Origin: Phaeoceros laevis
Lineage: Eukaryota; Anthocerotophyta; Anthocerotopsida; Notothyladales
Reading direction: 5' to 3'
Length of the DNA stretch: 64,000 bases
Assembly (NCBI GenBank): GCA_049999765.1
Contig: JBNGIQ010009496.1
Span: forward strand, 170,354 to 234,353
Under the pieces are notes generated by a model, which saw nothing but the letters and a program-made list of their open reading frames with translations, did no database searches and had not been told where the DNA came from. The position numbers and the translations under genes are program-made. Each line of letters begins with the position of its first letter. Position 1 is the stretch's first letter. This document shows, one piece after another, positions 1 to 19,309 of this stretch.

Positions 1-9034
<9,034 letters not shown>

Positions 9035-9821
9035 GCCTCCGGAGAAGCTCCTATGTCGGCTTATTCTGTTAGCCTGACGAGAGGCTAACTTTGTCGACCA
9101 GGTCTTAACCGCGTCGATGTGCAGAACTGAAGAGATCGATGTTCAGGATAGCCCGCCGTGCCCTACTATGCAGCACACCGTTGCTGGCAAGGAAATAATT
9201 ACATTTAGTGCGTTAAAGGTTTGTGAAGCGGATACCTGCTACCTCTCTCTAGGGCTTCGAAATTTTCGTTCGTCCGGCGAACAGGAGGAGCTTCGGAAAA
9301 TGTTGTAGCAGGCTACTGGCTCGATGATAACGTGCGTTCCGCCATGGAAAAATCTGCCTTAGGGCTGAGGACTGCTGTGGAGCGTCGTCACGTGATGCTT
9401 GAGCAACAGGACACAGCCAGCACTTCGAAGGCATGTTTCCAACTGTGGAAATTGGTGGCTGTGATAGTCCATTAAGCTTCTGTGTCGTAGCACCTGCTCA
9501 GCACTGGAAGCCGCAGGTTTTCTAGGATTGAAGAGCATATCTAGCTGGTCTCACGTTTCCGTGCTCTGATTTGCATTCATTCAATTACGCGTCTTTCCCA
9601 GGTGGTTGTCAGGAATACTCATTCCATCAATGCTGTGAAGAGCTCTTCGTATTGAGCTTTTGTGAGTGTGGTTTGCAGGAAATCTTCTCCTTGACGAAAA
9701 TGCTGGCTGAGAAGGAGTATCCTTGGGCCTACCTAGTTGCTATAAAAACAACAAGGGTTGGTAACTTCCCAGTTCATTGAGTCTTTTGAAAAGGCTGCTG
9801 CAGTGCTCTGCCCTTGACTCC
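9035..9821. promoter_or_regulatory. Shared upstream region of the KDM5 and shugoshin genes
   Basis: This 787-bp interval lies between two divergent start codons (9034 on minus, 9822 on plus). It must hold both 5' leaders and probably both promoters. I see no credible coding sequence and no clear TATA box. Joint regulation is an inference from the arrangement. Confidence 0.5.
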
Positions 9822-11436
9822 ATGAGTAGTGCAACACTTTCAGCTCAGGCCGAGCATCTGCAAAAGCTTCAGAAAGAATACACCTTCAACTTACATCGAA
9901 GAGCAGCCCAGAATGAAGAAATCATCTTGCATAACAAGACGCTCTACAAGGTTTAAAGCCAAGCAACCATCCTTCATTTGAGTTGATTTTGCAAAGTGTG
10001 GGATGTGCTGATTTTCTCTTTTGGATTGACAGGAAAATCTGCAACTGCGGGAGCAAGTATGCTTTTCCCGTTTGACGTCCAGCACAAGCACTCCATTGAA
10101 CTTGTTTTGAACATCTCGATCTCTAACAAGTCCTATCCGAAATTGGTGTTCGATAGATGAAGATATTGCAGCACGAGCACAACCAGATGGCATCCATGTT
10201 CAAGCTAATGGAAGCTGAGCTTCGGGTACACCCTGGGGCCTCCTGGCCTCATTACTACTGTAGCATGACAAGGACTTGTTTGGGACAAAGCATGTATCAA
10301 AACCTTTTCAAACAAGGCTTCTGTCCAAGTACGGGGATGTAGCATTAGTTCCTAATCTGCCCTGCTGTGCTGCAGTTCAAGAATGAAGAAATGCAGCACC
10401 AATTGAACATGTTGCTCATGGATAAGCAGATGCAGGTATGCACTCCTTGTGTACCCAGTGGCGAGCACACTGACTTGCAGCTTCTGCATCATAAAGTATC
10501 AGCCGTTCTGATGATTTTTTGAATGCTTAGTTGCAGATTTCTCACAAAGCAGCCATGACGGCACTCAAAATGCAGGCCAAGACCACCTCTTCCAGAAGAC
10601 ACAGCATAGGCACAGGTGCTCTAAACTTTCTGGACTTCTTTTCCAGTGCAGACGCACCATATGGAGCAATTGGTCACTGGACTGGTTTGTTTGTTAACAG
10701 GTCACTTATTACAGGATATTGACTACAACAGGCCATGTAGCAATCCATCGGCTAAGACTAAGGATGAGGCCCCTACGTCCAGAAGGTTGCCTTGTTTCAC
10801 TTTGGTACTTTCTACACGTGCAGAAGGTCCTTTCAGAGAGAGAACTCCTAACATTTGGGTTTGTAATTTGGTAGTCTGCGATCCAGAGGGGCGGTGACTT
10901 CAAAGGAAACTTCCTATAAGGAGCGATGGGACCTGCCTGTTGCTGCATCCAAGAGTATCCACAGCCGGTGTAAAGTTTCTGGCTTGGAGGCCATGGACAG
11001 GGTGTCCGAAGGTGACGAGTCTGTATCGAGCTGCCCCAGTGCCGAGAGTGTAACTCAGGAGTTTGAAGGTTCTGCCAGGGTAGGAGAAGCAGACAATGTC
11101 AGCGGAGCAGTTAAGAGTCAGAAGCAGCTCAGATCCAGAATATCAGGCTCTGTTGTTGCGGCACCTCCCACTGAAGTTGCTGAGTGTCGCAGGGGTTACT
11201 CAGATGGAAATGACCCATCAGATGAGAACATCTCAGCAGGTAACATGGAGCCTCCCAAGACTGTTAAGCAGCCACGTCAAGGGCTAAGCCCTGTGGCTTC
11301 AAAATCAGAGAGTCCCCGGTCCTCTCTACAACCGCCAATAGTCACAGCATCAGGAAGGCCAATGAGAAGGGCAACAGCTGGCGTTGCATCCTACAAGGAG
11401 CCGCCCTTGAATACTAAAATGAGGAGGCCTGTGTAG
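9822..11436 (+). CDS. SGO: Shugoshin-like centromere cohesion protector
   Basis: Shugoshins recruit PP2A to centromeres to protect cohesin, especially in meiosis. The ATG at 9822 opens a coiled-coil N-terminus. My exons are 9822-9950, 10033-10056, 10157-10225, 10376-10435, 10537 to about 10617, one or two short exons near 10648-10860 (including KVLSERELLTF), and a long last exon 10887-11436, all with GT/AG borders. Heptad-like segments such as EYTFNLHRRAAQNEEIILHN, ENLQLREQ and MKILQHEHNQMASMFKLMEA fit the PP2A-binding coiled coil. The acidic/Ser-rich middle is low complexity. The C-terminus has GRPMRRATAGVASYKEPPLN followed by TKMRRPV, matching the basic shugoshin C-terminal motif of plant SGO proteins. 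The exon structure near 10620-10860 is uncertain. The stop codon lies in the first unit of a 263-bp tandem duplication. Confidence 0.78.
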
Positions 11437-11951
11437 TTCAGAGTGGAGAATCCACATTGTTGAAGTCTGTGCACAAGGCTGGCGATCAACTCTGTTCCGT
11501 CGCAACAGCTGGTTTTACTTTGTGTAGCTGGTCGTGCTTCGAGAGTTTGCTTGGGAAAAACAGCGTCTTTAGCTACAGGTTCACAGCTCACTGGTCAAAG
11601 GTCCCAAAGACTCTCCAGTGAATTCTGTATTTGTATTTAAGAATTGTTATCTGCCCAATCACTTAACTTCTTGCCTGGGCATTCTGTCGGCCTGTGTAGT
11701 TCAGAGTGGAGAATCCAAATTGTTGAAGTCTGTGCACAAGGCTGGCGATCAACTCTGTTCCGTCGCAACAGCTGGTTTTACTTTGTGTAGCTGGTCGTGC
11801 TTCGAGAGTTTGCTTGGGAAAAACAGCGTCTTTAGCTACAGGTTCACAGCTCACTGGTCAAAGGTCCCAAAGACTCTCCAGTGAATTCTGTATTTGTATT
11901 TAAGAATTGTTATCTGCCCAATCACTTAACTTTTTGCCTGGGCATTCTATC
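11426..11951 (+). repeat. 263-bp tandem duplication spanning the shugoshin stop codon and 3' UTR
   Basis: Two adjacent copies, about 11426-11688 and 11689-11951, differ at only a few bases (for example ccacattg/ccaaattg near the start, cttcttgcc/ctttttgcc and attctgtcgg/attctatcgg at the end). Each begins GGCCTGTGTAG, so the last coding codons and stop of the shugoshin gene are repeated inside its own 3' UTR. The near identity indicates a recent event or an assembly artefact. Confidence 0.95.
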
Positions 11952-14194
11952 GGACCTATCCATCCGTGGCAATAGCTAGGAAGGAGAGGAGTGTCTTTTG
12001 CGTGCTCAGCCGTGCATCCCAGATAGAGGAGTTGGTGTAACTATCCTGGATGCTTTCCGTTATCTCTCACGCCAGCTAGTTATCTATCTCCAGTATCTAT
12101 CTATCCTCAAACATCCCCACGTGCATGGCGTAGTGGATGCCACCCCAGCGCTGCAATTGTGTGTCCTCTCGAAGGTTTAGAAGCTTCTGTTACCGTAGAA
12201 TGCGGAAGTGCTCCAAATGCGTGCTTGCGAAGTTTCAAGCCGAAAAAGACACCAGAAATACGCTTGACGACCTTTGCTAACATTTCCTCCACACTAGACC
12301 CGGGAGCAAAGATGAGAGGATTCTCGGATCAACTTGAAGATGCCGGGACTAAAGCTGAGGGGATGCTTAGATCAACTTGAAGATGACTCATTGGAAAATT
12401 TCTTACTCATTTTTTTTGTTTGTTTCACAAGCGAGGTTTCCCTTCTTGCCCGTATGAGTCCTTCATCCTGTCACTGTTCCTGCATAGACAACAGGGGTGT
12501 TTTGCCAACCCCGTGCTGCCTGTATACCGTGTTCGAGTCTGCTGTCCCATCATCCTTACCTACAGCAGTTTGACTGTAACAGTCTGCGTGGATAAATCAT
12601 CTGGTGCAAACCTGACTGATGTAGGTGTGTGGATCCACGTCCTTGTGATCATAAATGGAACAGCAATATGAGTTATAAGCAACCCTTCCGGTACCCCCAA
12701 CAATGTTAGCCAACAGAATCTTGTAGGAGAATCAACCACTTCGTACATCCAATTTTGAGCCAGAAAGAGAAAAAAGTGAAACGGAAATTGAGGAAAGCTG
12801 GCGATCAAGCAATCAGACAACTGTCATTCAGGACAAAACTCACGACCATATGCGAGGAGTCAATTCCCTGTGCTTCTGACAATGCGACTGTCTGCTTCCT
12901 GAGGACCTATAGGATCAGCCATCTACACAGGTCTAGGCTCGGAAGATATACCTCCTATCAGGTCTTAGGCTTACAGCTCAAAATGAGAAGACCTTTCAAC
13001 TTCAAAAGATGTGCTGTTGGGTAACTCCACCTTTGGAAGGACAAACCTTAGAAGCAGCTCTTGCAGTCAGTCCTAAACCTATAGCAGCATTCGCAACACA
13101 TCCCCCACCTTGCACCTATCTCTAGCTCCAGGCAACGATGTCAGCAAAAGGCTATACCTCAGGCAGGCTTCTTGGTTGCCAAACGTGTAAAGACTGATCT
13201 GAGAACACCTAAGGCTGAACGATTTCTCAGCATCCAAAGCATGGACAGGAAAGTGAAACGAAATAAGGCAGGACAGCGCTGGCAGTTCCCGAACTGCCGA
13301 ATCTCCTCTAGCTTCCTGCTGCTAGGCAAGTCTTCACAAGGTCCGGACCCATTCAGTCCTAGACGGTTCACAAGAGAATTCCTGCTGAATACTCTACAAA
13401 GCCGGCACATTTCCGCTCCCTCGCAATAACAACTGAAGCGCTGGCACCATCCTCAAGCATCCATCCGTGCACACTCGCAAAGCTGAGCTTATGTTGAAAT
13501 GAGGCAGGACAGCGCTGGAAGTTCCCGAGTTGGGGTCTTTCTTTGGCCTGATTTCCTCCAGCTTCCTGCTGCTAGCCTTCACCAGATCTGGGTCCAGTCA
13601 AATATTGGTGAGGTCGTAGATTCCTATCTAGTTTTGCCTCCAGCTAAAGGCATCATAAACGAAAAGATTCACCCTATGCAGTTGTATCATCCAGGTACCA
13701 GCAACTGAACTGCCCATTCCAGGCTCGTCAATTGGTGAAAAATCTCCTGGAAGATGGGCTCCGACATCTGCCCTAATTTGGTCCGCGATTCAACCCTACC
13801 AGTCACCTTCTTCCAAATGCCGAGTTGTCCCTGCACAAAGTGTGGTTTCCAGAGGGCCTTCTACTCTTGTGGATACCTGCCATCAGGACATGGAACCCGG
13901 CATAGGGGTTGGACTATCCATTTTAGCCCGGCAAAGAGGAGCAACTTTCCCTTTGTAAAGCTCTCACTTTCGCACCTACGGCACAATGCCGCGTATCACC
14001 CGGCGCCCGCAGCTATGTCTAGGACGGAGCCTCAATGCCTACAACCAGACCGGGCCTCAGCTCTCACTGCCCCTATCTCCACGCCAAGCCACGTGCAGAA
14101 TAGGCTCCTTCCTTCCTCGTCCTCCTGAAGGTTATGTAAGGACTGTAAAGTCAACAATTGAGCTTGACAGTGAAGGGTGCTTCGAGTTCCCGCT
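11952..14194. other. Intergenic stretch between shugoshin and AspRS
   Basis: About 2.2 kb with no gene I can support. The open frames are short and show no family resemblance. It contains a short direct repeat (GATCAACTTGAAGATG near 12327 and 12369) and the diverged repeat pair described separately. The last few hundred bases should contain the AspRS promoter and leader. Confidence 0.5.
13266..13577. repeat. Diverged direct repeat pair
   Basis: A segment at 13266-13328 (aggcaggacagcgctgg ... cttcctgctgctagg) recurs at 13502-13577 with the same ends and a changed, slightly longer middle. The copies are about 236 bp apart. They may be the remains of a local duplication or of a mobile element; nothing coding is evident. 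Confidence 0.6.
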
Positions 14195-16623
14195 ATGGCG
14201 TCGGAGGATAATGGCAGCCCTGCGGAAGCCGCGTCCGTGGGTGTGAGCAAGAAGGCTGCGAAGAAGGCGGCGCAGAAGGCTGAGAAGGAGCTTAGGCAGC
14301 AGATGGCAGCTGTCACAGTTGCCAAGGAGGAAGAGGATTCGCTGGCTGCCAACTTTGGAGACCTGCCATTTGAGGCCTTGCAGTCCAAGGAGATCGCAGG
14401 TCGGATATGGACTCCCGTGTCTCAACTTGAAGCGCGGTTCAATGGGGAAACGGTCCTCATTCGGGGCCGGGCTCACAGCATTCGGGGCAAGGGCAAGATT
14501 GCCTTCGTCATTGTCCGGGAAGCCGGGTGCAGTGTGCAGTGCGTGCTGAGTGCGGGGGAGCATGTGAGCAAGGGCATGTTGAAATTTGTGAACAGCATCA
14601 ACAAGGAGAGTTTCGTTGATGTGCAGGGCGTTGTGTCGGTGCCCGACGTGTCTATAGAAGCTACCTCCCAGCAGGTTTGTCACTTCAAGTCGGGTTTGGT
14701 ACAGGCCTTTGGTTCTGTCAACTGTATGCTGCACTGAAAAATGGTACAGTGCGATGACATTGTTTATGGAAGTGGATCTCAGTCTAGGCAGTCCTGTGCA
14801 ATGTCAGGTTGAAATTCAAGTGCGGAAAATATACTGCGTGAGCAAAGCCGCACCGATGCTTCCGTTCAGCCTTTTCTCATCACAATTTTGGATCTCTCTT
14901 TTTGATGCAAGTAGGAAGGGGTTCAGTTTGTGCGAGTTTTGCAAGACACACGACTCAACAACCGAGTTGTTGACCTACGCACACCTGCAAATCAGGGAAT
15001 CTTTCGAGTTCAGGACGAAGTTTCCTCTGTGAGTTAACAGCTTTTGTGGCCGTGGAAATATGTTAGAAGTAACATGACCGATAGAACCTCACTTGTGTCT
15101 CCCGCTCTGCAGATATTTTGCCAATTTCTTAGGAGTATTGGATTTGTTGGGATACATACGCCGAAACTGATATCTGGAGCTAGTGAGGGAGGAGCTTCCG
15201 TGTTCAAGTTGGAGTATATGGGTCAACCAGCATGTCTTGCACAATCACCCCAACTCTACAAACAGATGTGCATTTCTGCGGATTATCGACGAGTGTATGA
15301 AGTTGGTCCAGTGTTCCGAGCCGAAGACTCCAAAACCCACAGGCATCTATGTGAATTCACTGGCCTTGATTTTGAGATGGAGATTAAAGAGCACTACTTT
15401 GAAGTAAGTGTTTGATAGTCTACTGTTGTGCTCTGATAAAACGGTTTTTGATTGTCCATTGCTTGTCTGTTTCGTCTCTGATGGGGTATACTGTCGTCAA
15501 TGTTCCAGGTTCTGGATGTCATTGACCGTCTATTCGTAGCTATTTTCGATGCGCTCAATGCAAACTGCAAGCAAGAGCTTCAAGCCATCAACAATCAGTA
15601 CCCCTTCGAACCACTTCAGGTGTGCCGAGTTTGTCGAGGACTTACATTCCAGGTTTAATGTTTTTGTACTGACCTTCAGTGTTGATCTTGCGCCCAGTAC
15701 CTCCGGAAGACACTGCGGCTTACATTTGCTGAAGGATTAGAAATGCTGAAGGTGTGAAGCAACTATAGCTTTTCTGTCCAGTCCGTAAGGATTGTGTATT
15801 CCATTTGTAGGGCATGTAGGACCTGAAAACCAGGAAAGTTGAAGATGGCAATCATCATATCGCTGTGAGTTGTGAAGTGGTTTATTTTTAATATCTTGGT
15901 GTCAGCAGGAAGCTGGTGTGGAGGTTGATCCATTGGGAGATTTCAACACAGAAACCGAGAGGAGACTGGGCCAGCTTGTCAAGGAGAAGTAAGTTCGCTC
16001 TAGTGTTCACCGTTTGTCACTCCAATGCCATTATTTCCCTTGAGTATTGCTGACCGTGATAAACTTTTTTCAGTTACCAGACGGAATTCTACATACTTCA
16101 CAGATATCCTTCTGCTGTCCGCCCCTACTACACTATGCCATGTTTTGATGACCCCAACTACTCCAACTCTTTTGACGTGTTCATTAGAGGTATGTAATGC
16201 ATTACACATTTTTCATTTCCCAGTTCTCACCATGTCGATTGGACATACTGGAGTTGGCTATGTTTTAACTGAGCACTATTTGGCCTAGGTGAGGAAATTA
16301 TTTCTGGTTCTCAGCGTATCCATGAGTCAGAGTTCCTGACAACGAGAGCTCAGCAATGTGGGATTGATGTGAAGAGCTTATCGAGTTACATTGACTCTTT
16401 CAAGTATGTCGGAGGGATGTCCGTTTTGATAGACTGTTGTAAAACCTTGTTTCAGTGCTGGCTAAAGTCTGATCGGGTACAAAATTCTGCTTGCAGGTAT
16501 GGTGCCCCTCCTCACGGTGGAGCAGGGATCGGCTTGGAGCGTGTCGTCATGCTTTTTTGCGCCCTAAATAACATCCGGAAATGCTCGATGTATCCTCGTG
16601 ACCCTAGTAGACTGGCCCCATGA
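14195..16623 (+). CDS. Cytosolic aspartyl-tRNA synthetase (class IIb)
   Basis: Charges tRNA-Asp with aspartate in the cytosol. The ATG at 14195 gives a Lys/Ala-rich N-terminal extension ([16 protein letters not shown]), typical of eukaryotic cytosolic AspRS, then an OB-fold anticodon-binding domain ([20 protein letters not shown]). Exons seen: 14195-14674, one from 14818, one ending about 15031 that holds [20 protein letters not shown], 15113-15403, 15509-15619, 15698-15751, 15909-15988, 16075 to about 16191, then about 16289-16405 and about 16499-16623. Class II motifs are present: motif 1 [10 protein letters not shown], motif 2 [15 protein letters not shown], motif 3 [13 protein letters not shown], ending [12 protein letters not shown]. 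The splice between [10 protein letters not shown] (about 14850) and [13 protein letters not shown] (about 14915) does not resolve cleanly. The gene is tail to tail with DPH2, 163 bp away. Confidence 0.93.
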
Positions 16624-16786
16624 AGTTTTGAATGGGTCCCGTATTGTGAATAATCGTTCACTTCGAACATCTCGCCCGGTTCAATGACCTTTTAGAGTAT
16701 GATGGCCGTTCTAATGGGTCATGTCATCGTCTAATGGAAGATTGGAAAGTACCGGAGTAGTGACATTGGACATATCGTGGCTGTTA

Positions 16787-19309
16787 TCAAGAGGTGGCTT
16801 CATCTGTATATCCAGCTGCCCGCCCTATCCTGCCTAGGACGATTCCAGTTCGAGCATCAGAGTTGTCACTGCCAGGGTGCAACACGAGTCCTTGGTAGCT
16901 TCTTACAGCTAAATATTCTGCGCTAGACTTAATGAGCCCAAGCGATTTGGCATCCACGTTTGGGCTCAGCTGGAGGGCATGCTCAGCAGCCTTTGACAGT
17001 ACCAGCGCTCTTGATGAGGCGTCGTTATTATCTACAACAAACACAAGAATTAAGGTTAGTCATTCCGCTTCCTCTATGAAAATCAGAATTTCGGTCTAAG
17101 GTCGGTACACGTTACCAGATTGTCCTGATGCACCACCCTCCACATATTGTCCTTTCAAGAATGAGAAACGAGGCTCCTCTTCCAAAGGTGCCACTTCTCT
17201 GGTGGTTTCATCCAGAAGCCCCTGAAAATCTAGTCTGTAAGCTCCAGACCATTGGCTACCCCTGAAAGAAAAACGAAGATGTCAACATATGCATAAAAAC
17301 AGCAGATTGACACATTCATGTCCTGTGAGGGAGCCAAATGATATCGTACTATTCACACCTGATAAAGGCTAGTTGTGCTTCAAATGGGGTGATAAGAGGC
17401 GCCAGATACTCTTTGCTATCTAGTAAAGCTGTTTGTGCACATGCCACATGAACAAACACTTCACACTGTCCATACAGCACCACAACATGTTAGTACATGC
17501 TGTAAACAGTATACTTTTCCAATTCAAGGTTTAGAGTAACAAAGCATATAAGAAAGCTGTTACAGGTCTCCAGGTACCTCAGGGAAGTTTGCAAGCTTCG
17601 CTGGATTTGGTTTGCCCATCAGCAAAACATATGCCTGCTTCTGTGCTGCAGAGATCATCTTTCTCAGGTTCTGAATTGCATTTTCATAACCAGCTGCGGA
17701 AAACAGCCGCAAGAGAATGACGAGTGTTTGGCACCAGTATGTTGAATACTTCTGCCATTTCACTACCCACCTTCCAACTTTTAAATCAAAAGAAAACAAC
17801 CCAACTTCATTTTCTAAGATGATAAGGTGGCACTACACACCAACCCCAAGAGTCCCAACCACAATCCCCACAATGTTTGCATCCTTAGCTCGCTCCACGA
17901 GGTAATACCTGCATGATCACAGAAGTTGTCAACTTGAAGTCACGAGTTACAAGACCAGTACCGCACATTCATATACAACAACAGAGACTGAACCCCACCT
18001 CCGTTTCAGCACTCTGCTCTGACTGGCAACATCTGCTTGCAACACCTTGTTTGTTGGATCGTATCTCAGTATCTGCAAAATGCAGACATCGCACCTTAAT
18101 GCTTCAGGAGAATGACTTTACCAGGGAGGAGTTTCAGATGAACGTGGCAGCATACTCACACTGCAACTATTGTAAGTCAGCATTATGTTTGTCAAGGCTG
18201 GGCCCTCTTCACCTATCCAAAGAATTTTAAAATTTTCCATGTCTTGTCTATCACGCAGAGACCAGCTCAGACCTCCCAAGGAATGATATTGTTCTCCCTT
18301 GTCTATCCTAGTTGTAACCCCTGATGCAGATTCTCCCCTCTCGGTCTCAGAAGTGCTGCTGGTGCTGGACTCATCGAGATCCTTGCCCACTTCCCCTTGA
18401 CACGATGCAGGATACTTCATGTTCAAAGGTTTGGTTTCTCTGTTCACGGCTTTTCCAAAATGTATTTCAGCGCATTCTCCACCAAATGATGCTACTCTTT
18501 CTTTTATATTCTCCTCGAGGTTAGTCATGGCATATGCATACTCCAGCCCGAAAAGCACCTGCTTCCGGAAAAATTGATTGTAAGCAACAGAAATTCTTCA
18601 GATATCACTTCGGGAAAGTGTAACCCATGTTAGAAACCTGCCTGTTTCAGTGAGAACATTCTTAGCTGAAAGTGAAAGGTTGAAGTCACACCAAGAGCGG
18701 TTGTTTACTGCCAGACAGCGTACTCCAAAGGCCGGTCGCACAGTGCTCCACATCCAGTGCTGCCTTGCCATACACATGGAAGACAGGCAACCTCGAAGTC
18801 CTGAAAGAGGGGGCCAAGGAACTGCTGAGTCAGAAACCCGCCGCAAGGGATTCTCAAACCGGCAACTGTTGCCACTTGGAGCTTTTGAGCTCAGATTTTA
18901 CTCTCTGAATTTATTGTATACTTACGAACTGTGACATGCGTGCCCATAGTGGATAATGCAGTCTGCATTGACATGAGCAGCTGCAACTTCGTCGGCACAG
19001 CAGCTCCCATAGGTGGTGTCAGCCATGACAAAGAGCTTGACATTATTACCCTGCCAGTCTTCACATGATATGTTTGCCAGCTCCTTCCGCAAGGCACCCG
19101 TCACCGCAACACTGGCCTTGAGAAGCTCATCCGGGAACTGCAAACATCAGTACTCTGGTTAGAAAAACCAGCCGCCAACATACTTGAGGTTCTCAGCAGA
19201 TGGCAATTGCCGAAGAGTTTACCTCGAGAGCCACCACTGAATAGCGATAACGGGCAATGTATTCCACAGTACTGAAAATATCGTAGTCATCCAGCATATC
19301 ACGCGCCAT
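16787..19309 (-). CDS. DPH2: Diphthamide biosynthesis protein 2
   Basis: DPH2 works with DPH1 in the radical, iron-sulfur first step of diphthamide formation on elongation factor 2 in the cytosol. The minus-strand ATG at 19309 gives MARDMLDDYDIFSTVEYIAR. The next exon has FPDELLKASVAV and ADTTYGSCCADEVAAAHVN followed by CIIHYGHAC, the DPH1/DPH2 signature carrying a cluster cysteine. Further exons encode LEYAYAMTNLEENIKERVAS and FKILWIGEEGPALTNIMLTY. Then come YLVERAKDANIVGIVVGTLG, NLRKMISAAQKQAYVLLMGK followed by PNPAKLANFPE, and CEVFVHVACAQTALLDSKEY. The C-terminus has SAEYLAVRSYQGLVLHPG and GRIGRAAGYTDEATS, the usual DPH2 ending. A Ser/Thr/Glu-rich linker lies in the middle. DPH2 rather than DPH1 is supported by SYQGL...RAAGYTDE. 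Confidence 0.92.
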
